Part shown: in pieces, positions 6,817 to 13,986 of the stretch | How positions within the stretch are numbered: position 1 is the stretch's first letter | Layout: every line of letters starts with the position of its first letter | DNA from: Flavobacteriales bacterium | GTDB taxonomy: Bacteria > Bacteroidota > Bacteroidia > Flavobacteriales_F > PHOS-HE28 | Direction: 5' to 3' | Assembly (NCBI GenBank): GCA_017987895.1 | Contig: JAGNSU010000015.1 | Location: forward strand, 1 to 49,129 | Length of the DNA stretch: 49,129 bases | The notes under the pieces: generated by a model | Seen by the model: only the letters and a program-made list of their open reading frames with translations | The model's database searches: none | Told to the model about the DNA's origin: nothing | Made by a program: the position numbers and the translations under genes

Positions 6817-8043
6817 ATGCCCAAGGTCCTCCGCATCATCAACCGTTTCAACCTGGGGGGACCCACGCACAACGCGGCCTACCTTACCCGGTACCTGCCC
6901 AAGGAATATGAGACCCTCCTTGTAGGCGGCATGTGGGATGCCTCGGAGGAAGGGTCCAAGCATATTCTCGACGCCATCGGTGTAGAACCCTTGATACTGC
7001 CCGAACTACAGCGCGAAGTGGCCCCTTGGCGGGACCGCGTCGCCTACGCCCGGATCAAGCAGTTGATAAAGGACTACCGGCCGGACATCGTGCATACCCA
7101 CGCTAGCAAAGCGGGCGCGATCGGGCGCATGGCCGCTGCGGAAATGGGTGTTAAGGTGGTGGTGCACACCTTCCACGGCCACGTGTTCCACAGCTACTTC
7201 GGCGCCCTCCGCACCCAGGTCTACAAGAACATCGAACGCTTTCTGGCCCGCCGTTCGGACCGGATCGTGGCGATCAGTGATAAGCAGAAGCATGAGTTGG
7301 TGGACGAGCACCGCATCTGCAAAGCGGAAAAGGTGAGTGTGATCCCCCTGGGGTTCGATCTGACCAAGTTCCGCACGGACATGACCTCAAAACGCCAGTT
7401 GTTCCGGCGGGTGTATGGCGTGGCGGACGACGAGGTGGCCATCGGCATCGTCGGCCGACTTGTCCCCATCAAGGACCATGATATGTTCCTGGAAGCCGTT
7501 CGGGAGGTTGAACAAAGGACCGAACGACGCATCCGGGCCTTCATCGTCGGTGACGGCGAGGAGCGGGAGCGCTTGGAGCAGAAGGCCCGGGACCTCGGTT
7601 TAGGCCAGGTGGCCGGTCCCTACTTCAACGGACATGGATTCGGGCATGGGGTGAACGGCAAGCCCATGGTGGAACGCGCCGCGCTCACTTTCTGCAGTTG
7701 GATCAAGGAGGTGGATATCGTGAACGCGGGCCTGGACATCGCGGTGCTGACCAGCCGCAACGAGGGTACCCCCGTGAGCTTGATCGAGGCCCAGGCCTCG
7801 GACCGGCCTGTCGTAGCCACCAATGTGGGTGGCATCGAGAACGTGGTGGTGCCCGGCCGCACCGCTCTGTTGAGCCCTTCGGGCGACGTCAGCTCCTTCG
7901 CGGCCAATCTGCAACGCATGGTGGAAGATGATGGCTTGCGTCTGCGGATGGGGGAACAGGGCTGGGACCATGTGCGTGAACGGTACCACTTCACTCGTTT
8001 GGTGAACGACACCGCACGTCTCTACGGTTCCCTTCTGAACTGA
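6817..8043 (+). CDS. Glycosyltransferase family 4 (GT-B fold)
   Basis: A 408-residue cytoplasmic glycosyltransferase, expected to add a sugar from a nucleotide donor to a lipid-linked oligosaccharide. The N-terminal domain has the glycine-rich FNLGGPTHNAAYL and DIVHTHASKAGAIGRMAA. The C-terminal domain has VGRLVPIKDH, FIVGDGEERERLE and the E-x7-E motif NEGTPVSLIEAQ (E316, E324), the usual retaining GT4 donor-site signature. An unusual Gly/His-rich insertion of about 20 residues (267-287, FNGHGFGHGVNGKP) lies where most relatives have a short link before the F-x-SW-I-K-x-V element. The gene lies between asnB and the Wza-like gene, so it is assigned to exopolysaccharide or capsule assembly. Donor sugar and linkage cannot be read from sequence. 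Confidence 0.92.
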   Translation: MPKVLRIINRFNLGGPTHNAAYLTRYLPKEYETLLVGGMWDASEEGSKHILDAIGVEPLILPELQREVAPWRDRVAYARIKQLIKDYRPDIVHTHASKAGAIGRMAAAEMGVKVVVHTFHGHVFHSYFGALRTQVYKNIERFLARRSDRIVAISDKQKHELVDEHRICKAEKVSVIPLGFDLTKFRTDMTSKRQLFRRVYGVADDEVAIGIVGRLVPIKDHDMFLEAVREVEQRTERRIRAFIVGDGEERERLEQKARDLGLGQVAGPYFNGHGFGHGVNGKPMVERAALTFCSWIKEVDIVNAGLDIAVLTSRNEGTPVSLIEAQASDRPVVATNVGGIENVVVPGRTALLSPSGDVSSFAANLQRMVEDDGLRLRMGEQGWDHVRERYHFTRLVNDTARLYGSLLN

Positions 8044-8061
8044 AGGGCCCGCCGGAAAGAA

Positions 8062-8069
8062 TACTTTTG
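8062..8069 (+). promoter_or_regulatory. -7 element TACTTTTG, 4 bases from the wza start
   Basis: An exact TAnnTTTG match followed by C, only four bases before the ATG at 8074. If used, transcription would start at or just past that ATG, implying a leaderless message or use of the ATG at 8080. No clear -33 TTG was found. Confidence 0.5.
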
Positions 8070-8073
8070 CGCG

Positions 8074-8856
8074 ATGCGGATGGGAATTGGGAAGGTCGCG
8101 CTCGGGACGCTCATGGTCACGTTCCTGCTCGGCGGCTGCACCATCAACCGGGACATCATGTTCAGGACCCCGATCGGGTACGCCTTCGATACGATCCCGG
8201 ACACGATGGAGGTGACCTTTAAGATCCAGCCCAACGACTACGTCCAGTTCAGGCTCTTCGCCAATGACGGGTTCAAGATGATCGACATGATATCCTCCGG
8301 AGCCGGGGCTCGTGACAACACCTTGAACTTGAACCGGATCAACTTCAACTACCTGGTGGAGGCCGATGGGCAGATAAAGCTCCCCTTGCTGGGCCGGGTG
8401 AAGTTGGGCGGCATGACCCCCCGTGAGGCGGAGATGTACATGGAAGAGCGCTACACGGAGTTCTACAACCGCCCTTTCGTGCAACTCCAGATCACGAACC
8501 GGCGCGTAGTGGTATTTCCGGGCGGGGGGGGCGATGCGCAGATCATACCGTTGGAGAACAACAATACGACGCTCCTGGAAGTATTGGCGCTTGCCCGCGG
8601 TGTGGCGCCTCGTGGGAACGCCCACAAGGTGAAATTGTTCCGCAAAGGGCCGCTCGGCAAGCGGCTCGTTTTCGAATTCGACATGAGCGACATCGATGGC
8701 CTCAGGTACGCCGACCTGGTGATGCTCGCCGATGACATCCTCTATATCGAACCCAACCCCGAGCTTGTGCGGGAACTCTTACAGGACCTGACCCCGGTGA
8801 TCACCCTGCTCACCAGCATCGTGCTCGTCATCGGTGTGGTCCGGGGTTTCCAATAG
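8074..8856 (+). CDS. Wza-like polysaccharide export lipoprotein
   Basis: A 260-residue member of the polysaccharide biosynthesis/export family that forms the outer-membrane or periplasmic export channel paired with a Wzc-type kinase. It has a lipoprotein signal (LLGGC, lipidated Cys22), the export domain (FKIQPNDYVQFRLFANDG, then EADGQIKLPLLGRVKLGGMTPREAEMY), a SLBB-type region (ALARGVAPRGNAHKVKLFR), and a C-terminal hydrophobic helix (LLTSIVLVIGVVRGF) after DDILYIEPNP. It is shorter than E. coli Wza, as is usual for Bacteroidota homologs. A run of eight G at 8524-8531 encodes part of PGGGG in mid-protein. ATG 8074 and ATG 8080 are both possible starts. The kinase gene follows after 9 bases, so the two are almost certainly co-expressed. 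Confidence 0.92.
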   Translation: MRMGIGKVALGTLMVTFLLGGCTINRDIMFRTPIGYAFDTIPDTMEVTFKIQPNDYVQFRLFANDGFKMIDMISSGAGARDNTLNLNRINFNYLVEADGQIKLPLLGRVKLGGMTPREAEMYMEERYTEFYNRPFVQLQITNRRVVVFPGGGGDAQIIPLENNNTTLLEVLALARGVAPRGNAHKVKLFRKGPLGKRLVFEFDMSDIDGLRYADLVMLADDILYIEPNPELVRELLQDLTPVITLLTSIVLVIGVVRGFQ

Positions 8857-8865
8857 GCGGATGCC

Positions 8866-11367
8866 ATGCTGAGCGAGGATATCAGCCAGCGGAACCTCAA
8901 CCTGGAGAGCTACCGCGAGCGCATCACGAACTTCAGCAACGAGTTCGACCTCGGGCTGTTCCTGTACATCATCAAGCGGTCGCTCGTGTGGATCTCCCTC
9001 TGCATGGTGCTCTCCGGCGCCGCCGCGTACATCTACCTGCGCTATACGGCACCCACCTATGAGAGCAGCGCTGTGCTGCAGATCCGCGACAGCAACAACG
9101 CCAAGAAGGTGCTGGAGGTGGGTGAGTTCATGGAGGACAATAACCTGCTCGCCGATGTGGAACTGTTGCGTTCCAAATATTTCGTCGCACAGGTGCTGGA
9201 GAACCTGCCCCTGGACGTGAGCTATTACTACAAAGGCCAGATCCTCACCAATGAACTCTACACCGGCAGTTTCTTCCGTGTGGAGAACGTGGAGGTTCTG
9301 GACCCCGACGTGCGCGACCAGCCCATCTTCGTCGAGTTCAGCGTCCCGGGTAAAGTCACCATCTCCTACAGCGTCGGCGCACAACCGGTCACCCACACCT
9401 TCGCGCTGAGCGATCGCATCACCACTCCGCACTTCCGCTGCACGATCTGGTTGGACGAAGTGCGCGCCAGCGCGGAGATCGAACCTGAGGCCTCCGTGTA
9501 CTTCCGGTTCAACAACCAGAACACGTTGGTGAACCAGTACGCGCGCCAGATCAACGTCAACATCCTCGACCAGAACGCCAGCACCATCTTCCTGCGCTGC
9601 AAGGACAATAACGCCGTACTGGCCCACGACATGGTGGAGGCCATGGCCAGTACATACATCGAGTACGACGTGGAGCGCAAGCGGGAGAGCGCCGAGAGCA
9701 TCCTACGGTTCGTGGAGTCGCAGAAAGACACCGTGTTCGACAAGCTGCGCGATTCGGAGTACCGCCTCTCCGCCTTCAAAATGGAGAACAAGGTGGCCGA
9801 CATGGAGCAGTTGACACCGATCTTCATGGCGCGCTCGCGCGAGTATGAGGATAAGCTCCTGGGCCTTCAAGTAGAGGAGGACCTGCTGGGTGCCATCCAA
9901 AAGGCCACCGAGAAGAAGGACGGCACCGAGGTCTACAACCTGTTGCCCCTGCTGGTGGGTACCACCTATGAGCGCACGTTGTCCACCATGATCGAGGCGC
10001 TCCAGAAATTGCTACTGGAACGCGATGAGATGCTCGTGGAGGCCACCGGCACACACCAGGCCGTGCTCGGTATGGAGCAGCGCATCGCGGTGCAGAAGGA
10101 CCTGATCCTCCGAAGCATCGACCGGTTGATGGAACGGTACAAGGGGCAACGCGAGGAGTTCGAACAGATCATCGCGGAATACGAAATGAAGGCCACGGGC
10201 ATCCCCGAAAAGGAGCTCCAGTACTCACGCATCCAACGTCTGTTCCAGATCAACGAGAAATACTATACGCTCCTGCTCGAGAAGGATATCGAGTACAGGA
10301 TCAGCCGGGCGGGGCTTGTGGCGGAGAACAAGGTGTTGGAAAAAGCCACACTGAGCAGCGTGCCCATCGCACCGGAGAACCGAACGGTCTACATCTCCTA
10401 CCTCCTCACAGGTTTCATCCTCAGCTTCCTCATCGTGCTCGTGCGGTACATCCTGCACGATGACATCACCTCCTTGAACGATATCGCCAAGACCACCAAC
10501 GCCTCCATTGGGATCCTCGGAATGATCCCCAAGTACAAGAAGGAGATCCCGATCAGCCAGCTCCTGGTGGACAAGAACCCGAAGAGCCTCATCGCGGAAA
10601 GTTTCAGGACCGTACGTACGAACCTCCAGTTCGTGGACAACAGCCCGGGGCCGAAGATCATCGCGATCACCAGCACGATCAGCGGGGAGGGCAAGACCTT
10701 CGTGGCGATCAACCTGGCCGGCATCATCGCCTTCAGCGGCAAGCGGGTGATCGTGCTCGACCTGGACATGCGCAAGCCCAAGATCCACTTGGGCTTCGGG
10801 GTCGAGAACGTCCGCGGCATGAGCACCCTGCTCATCAACAAGGACGAGATCGTCAACTGCATCCAGCATAGCACGCTGGAGAACCTCCACTTCATCACCG
10901 CGGGCCCCATTCCACCCAATCCTTCCGAGCTCGTGATCAGCGAGCGCATGAACACCATCATCGAGGAGCTCAAACTCTCGTACGACATCATCCTCATCGA
11001 CAATCCGCCGGTGGGCCTGGTCACCGATGGGATCACGATCGTGCAGCGCGCGGACTACCCTATCTACATCTTCCGCGCCGACTACAGCAAGAAGCAGTTC
11101 ATCCACAACGTGGACCGTCTGATCAACGAGAACAAGATCAGCCGGATGACCACGATCTTGAACGGTGTGGATATCGACCGCAACAAGTACGGGTACAACT
11201 ACGGCTATGGCTACGGCTATGGCTATGGTTATGGGCAGGGATATGGGTACGGGTATGGGTATTACGAGGACCGCGGTGAAAAGAAAGGCCGCAGCAGGCA
11301 AAGTGCGACCAGCAAGGGGCGCCCGCCCAGAGGTGGTCTCCTCGCAAAATTGATGGGCCGCCGATGA
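8866..11367 (+). CDS. Wzc-like polysaccharide co-polymerase / BY-family tyrosine kinase
   Basis: An 833-residue inner-membrane protein that controls chain length and export of polysaccharide. The N-terminal Wzz domain has a first membrane segment (SLVWISLCMVLSGAAAYIYL, about residues 39-60), a long periplasmic coiled-coil region (about 250-470), and a second membrane segment (YLLTGFILSFLIVLV, about 512-527). The cytoplasmic BY-kinase has Walker A ISGEGKTF (605-612), Walker A' VIVLDLDMRKP (627-637) and Walker B ILIDNPPVG near D712. The C-terminal tail is a striking Tyr-Gly run with 13 tyrosines at residues 775-800 followed by a basic segment; BY-kinases autophosphorylate C-terminal tyrosine clusters. 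The stop overlaps the next start as ATGA. Phosphorylation of this tail is inferred. Confidence 0.94.
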   Translation: MLSEDISQRNLNLESYRERITNFSNEFDLGLFLYIIKRSLVWISLCMVLSGAAAYIYLRYTAPTYESSAVLQIRDSNNAKKVLEVGEFMEDNNLLADVELLRSKYFVAQVLENLPLDVSYYYKGQILTNELYTGSFFRVENVEVLDPDVRDQPIFVEFSVPGKVTISYSVGAQPVTHTFALSDRITTPHFRCTIWLDEVRASAEIEPEASVYFRFNNQNTLVNQYARQINVNILDQNASTIFLRCKDNNAVLAHDMVEAMASTYIEYDVERKRESAESILRFVESQKDTVFDKLRDSEYRLSAFKMENKVADMEQLTPIFMARSREYEDKLLGLQVEEDLLGAIQKATEKKDGTEVYNLLPLLVGTTYERTLSTMIEALQKLLLERDEMLVEATGTHQAVLGMEQRIAVQKDLILRSIDRLMERYKGQREEFEQIIAEYEMKATGIPEKELQYSRIQRLFQINEKYYTLLLEKDIEYRISRAGLVAENKVLEKATLSSVPIAPENRTVYISYLLTGFILSFLIVLVRYILHDDITSLNDIAKTTNASIGILGMIPKYKKEIPISQLLVDKNPKSLIAESFRTVRTNLQFVDNSPGPKIIAITSTISGEGKTFVAINLAGIIAFSGKRVIVLDLDMRKPKIHLGFGVENVRGMSTLLINKDEIVNCIQHSTLENLHFITAGPIPPNPSELVISERMNTIIEELKLSYDIILIDNPPVGLVTDGITIVQRADYPIYIFRADYSKKQFIHNVDRLINENKISRMTTILNGVDIDRNKYGYNYGYGYGYGYGYGQGYGYGYGYYEDRGEKKGRSRQSATSKGRPPRGGLLAKLMGRR
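11188..11265 (+). repeat. Tyr-Gly codon repeat in the kinase tail
   Basis: Twenty-six codons alternate Tyr and Gly almost perfectly, interrupted once by Asn and once by Gln, with 13 Tyr. Tyr uses both TAC and TAT, and Gly uses GGC, GGT, GGG and GGA, so the repeat is imperfect at DNA level. This suggests selection on the peptide more than recent slippage. Confidence 0.85.
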
Positions 11368-11909
11368 TCACCGTCGAAAGGACCGGATTGGAGGGCCTTT
11401 TGGTGCTGAAGATCCCCATGTTCGCCGATGGACGCGGTCATTTCATGGAGACCTTCAATGACGGGGCCTTTCAGAAGGCCACCGGGCTCAACGTGCGCTT
11501 TGTTCAGGACAACGAATCCTTCTCGCACAAAGGCGTGGTGCGCGGCCTGCACTACCAGATACCGCCGCACGGCCAGGCCAAGTTGGTACGCGTGGTGCGC
11601 GGTCGCGCGCTGGACATCTGCGTGGATATACGTCCCGGCAGCCCCACGCATGGGCAACACTACCGCCTCCATCTGAGCGAAGGCGATGGGACCATGCTCT
11701 ACATTCCTGCTGGCTTCGCCCACGGGTTCAGCGCCTTGGAACAGGGCACCTTGTTCCATTACAAGTGTTCCGCCTACTACCAGCCTGCCGCCGAACGCAC
11801 ACTGCTCTGGAACGATGCCGATCTCGCCATTGATTGGGAAATAAGCGATCCGCTGGTGAGCGACAAGGACCGGGCGGGAACGCCTCTCCTGGCCACGTCC
11901 TGGACCTAA
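11364..11909 (+). CDS. rfbC: dTDP-4-dehydrorhamnose 3,5-epimerase
   Basis: A 181-residue cupin enzyme of the RmlC family. It epimerises dTDP-4-keto-6-deoxyglucose at C3 and C5, the third step of dTDP-L-rhamnose synthesis, in the cytosol. Visible are FADGRGHFMETFND, FVQDNESFSHKGVVRGLHYQ with catalytic His63, KLVRVVRGRALDICVDIRPG, YIPAGFAHGF and a C-terminal LLWNDADLAIDW. Full length for the family. It is translationally coupled to the upstream kinase gene through an ATGA overlap. The partners rmlA, rmlB and rmlD are not in this window, so either they lie elsewhere or the enzyme serves a related deoxysugar route. Relatives acting on other dTDP-sugars exist, so rhamnose is the most likely but not the only product. 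Confidence 0.93.
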   Translation: MITVERTGLEGLLVLKIPMFADGRGHFMETFNDGAFQKATGLNVRFVQDNESFSHKGVVRGLHYQIPPHGQAKLVRVVRGRALDICVDIRPGSPTHGQHYRLHLSEGDGTMLYIPAGFAHGFSALEQGTLFHYKCSAYYQPAAERTLLWNDADLAIDWEISDPLVSDKDRAGTPLLATSWT

Positions 11910-11920
11910 CGTTGAGCGCC

Positions 11921-13015
11921 ATGTACACCAGTACCCAGCTCTTCCTCATCTACTCGGGTCTGTTCTTCGCCTCAGTGCTGTTCTCGCTTCTGATCAACTC
12001 GTTGTTCATGCGCTTCTCACGTACCCTGGGCTCCCGCGAACTGAACGCGGACCTCGTGCGTTGGAGCGCGACGCATAAACCCGCCTTCGGCGGCATCGCC
12101 TTCTTCATCGTCTTCCTCGGCGCTTTCGCGATCAACGGAGCCCTTTTCCCAAAGCTCAGCGCGCCCTGGCAACCGCAGTTGCTCGGTCTCATCGCGGCCA
12201 CCTCGCTGGGCTTTCTCCTCGGCCTTGCGGATGATTCGTACAACACACGTCCGGTGCTCAAGTTCCTCGCCCAGGTGACCTGTGGTGTTCTGCTGATCAT
12301 CTCGGGTAATGGCATCACGCTTTTCGAGCAAGGTTGGGCCAATCACCTGCTCACCATCGTCTGGGTCGTAGGTATCATGAACTCGGTGAACATGCTCGAC
12401 AACATGGATGGGATCACCGCCTTGGTCTCCATCTTCATCCTGCTCAACGGGTTGCTTTACCATTTGCTTACGGGCTCCGCGGAGAACGTACACGTGGTAT
12501 TGTTGGTGGGCACCATCGCGGCATTGGGCGGTTTTCTCTTCTACAATTGGAACCCGAGCCGCATGTACATGGGCGATACCGGGAGCCAATTCCTGGGCGC
12601 TTACCTCGCCTTCGTCGGCATACAATGCTTCTGGAACGGGACCTCTCCCGCCGCGGTACAGGAACCGTGGAGGCAAGCGTGCTTGACCCTCGTGGTCTTC
12701 CTGCTCCCCATTGTGGATACCACCACCGTCACCATCAACCGTATCGCCAAAGGCCGCTCGCCCTTCGTGGGCGGACGCGACCATACCACCCACCATTTGA
12801 GCTACCTGGGGTTGAGCGATGCGCAAGTGGCCTTGGTATTCGCCGGGCTCGGCTCCGTTTCAGTGTTCCTTACCTTTGTGTCACTGCGGTTCATGCCGGT
12901 TTGGAGGAACCTTTATAGTACGATCTACGTTCTCTACGCCGTTATCATCTTCCTGCTCCTTTACCTCCCGACCAAACGCCCGCGCCCCAGCCCAGATGCC
13001 GAACCCACCCGTTGA
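11921..13015 (+). CDS. WecA/MraY-family undecaprenyl-phosphate sugar-1-phosphate transferase
   Basis: A 364-residue polytopic membrane enzyme that moves a sugar-1-phosphate, usually GlcNAc-1-P, from a UDP-sugar to undecaprenyl phosphate, starting a lipid-linked glycan. About ten hydrophobic segments are visible. Family motifs are HKPAFGGIAFF near the N-terminus, GLADDSYNTRPVLKFLAQ (Asp pair), SVNMLDNMDGITAL (residues 155-168), YMGDTGSQFLGAYLA around D219, and the cytoplasmic histidine motif GGRDHTTHHLSYLG with H288, H291 and H292. ATG 11921, 11 bases after the epimerase stop, begins a hydrophobic stretch; a longer frame from 11834 would overlap the epimerase. Context favours a WecA/TagO-like initiator over MraY, since no peptidoglycan precursor genes are nearby. 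Confidence 0.9.
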   Translation: MYTSTQLFLIYSGLFFASVLFSLLINSLFMRFSRTLGSRELNADLVRWSATHKPAFGGIAFFIVFLGAFAINGALFPKLSAPWQPQLLGLIAATSLGFLLGLADDSYNTRPVLKFLAQVTCGVLLIISGNGITLFEQGWANHLLTIVWVVGIMNSVNMLDNMDGITALVSIFILLNGLLYHLLTGSAENVHVVLLVGTIAALGGFLFYNWNPSRMYMGDTGSQFLGAYLAFVGIQCFWNGTSPAAVQEPWRQACLTLVVFLLPIVDTTTVTINRIAKGRSPFVGGRDHTTHHLSYLGLSDAQVALVFAGLGSVSVFLTFVSLRFMPVWRNLYSTIYVLYAVIIFLLLYLPTKRPRPSPDAEPTR

Positions 13016-13976
13016 CCGATCGACCTGGCCGCCAGTGCTCCGCGTGCTCGGTGCCGGGCTGATGCTGTTCACCCTCGCCCTCCTGGCCAATCTGTTCACC
13101 TACTCGGTCACCGTGGACAATACCGACCTGGACCATCAACGGAATTTCAACGACGGCTACAAGATCTTCTCCCTTACGCTGCCGAACAGCATCGAACTGT
13201 GCGGCGAGCCTGTACCCATGGAGAAGTTGGACGTTCGGGAACGTCTCGACCGCGAACTTTTGGTGAACACCTATTGGCAGAGCAACTCCATTCTCGCGCA
13301 CAAGCGCGCGGCGCGCTGGTTCCCGATCATCGAGGAGATCCTCCGCCGGGAGGGCGTCCCTGAGGACTTGAAGTACATCGCCTTGATCGAGAGCAATCTT
13401 TCCAATGTGGTAAGCCCCATGGGCGCCACGGGGTACTGGCAGTTCATGAAGGAAACCGCCCAAGCGCACGGTCTGCGTGTGGACAGTGAGGTGGACGAAC
13501 GATACAATGTGATCAAGAGCACTGAGGCCGCGGCGCGGTATCTCAGATCCTCCTACGACCGGTACGGCTCTTGGGCCATGGCCATGGCCTCCTATAACTT
13601 GGGACAAGGGGGGCTCGATAAGCAAGTGGCTCGCCAGGGCGTAACGAACTACTATGATCTACTCCTTCCGGATGAGACCTCCCGCTACGTGTTCCGCGCA
13701 CTGGCCATGAAAGAGGTGATGGGCGATCCAGGGCGTTACGGTTTCCACTTGCGGAAGAAGGACCTTTACGCACCGTACAGTGTGCGGACCCTGGAGCTGG
13801 ATGCCGCCGTGCCCGACCTCGCGGCATGGGCCGTCGCCCAGGGAACCACCTACAAAGTGCTCAAGCTGCTCAATCCGTGGTTGCGCGACAACCGCCTGAG
13901 CGACCCGAAGGGAGCGCGCTACCAGGTACTTCTGCCTGAAGCCGATTTCGATGTCGCCGTCGGTGCCGAAGAATGA
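12996..13976 (+). CDS. Membrane-anchored lytic murein transglycosylase (SLT domain)
   Basis: A 326-residue envelope enzyme. The N-terminus (about residues 12-36) has one membrane-spanning or signal-anchor segment. The goose-lysozyme-like SLT domain follows: YIALIESNLSNVVSPMGATG with catalytic Glu132, GYWQFMKETAQAHG, STEAAARYLRSSYDRYGSW and MASYNLGQGG. The family cuts the MurNAc-GlcNAc bond of peptidoglycan to leave 1,6-anhydroMurNAc. After the domain, VAQGTTYKVLKLLNPWLRDN resembles a LysM-like or MltD-type linker. ATG 12996 overlaps the transferase gene by 20 bases. Within a polysaccharide operon, a local wall-opening role for an export machine is plausible but inferred; general wall turnover is the alternative. 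Confidence 0.9.
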   Translation: MPNPPVDRSTWPPVLRVLGAGLMLFTLALLANLFTYSVTVDNTDLDHQRNFNDGYKIFSLTLPNSIELCGEPVPMEKLDVRERLDRELLVNTYWQSNSILAHKRAARWFPIIEEILRREGVPEDLKYIALIESNLSNVVSPMGATGYWQFMKETAQAHGLRVDSEVDERYNVIKSTEAAARYLRSSYDRYGSWAMAMASYNLGQGGLDKQVARQGVTNYYDLLLPDETSRYVFRALAMKEVMGDPGRYGFHLRKKDLYAPYSVRTLELDAAVPDLAAWAVAQGTTYKVLKLLNPWLRDNRLSDPKGARYQVLLPEADFDVAVGAEE

Positions 13977-13986
13977 TACGGCCGTG

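Noticed and set aside
11188..11265. TAYGGN run considered as a DNA microsatellite or CRISPR-like repeat
   Set aside because: It is in frame in the kinase tail, with mixed codons, and fits the known tyrosine-cluster location.
10225..11301. Open frame of 358 codons antisense to the kinase domain
   Set aside because: The plus strand has all BY-kinase motifs here; the antisense product is low-complexity Val/Asp/His-rich, typical of a shadow frame.
12819..12995. Longer N-terminus for the lytic transglycosylase
   Set aside because: It would overlap the initiating transferase gene by nearly 200 bases; the membrane anchor begins just after ATG 12996.
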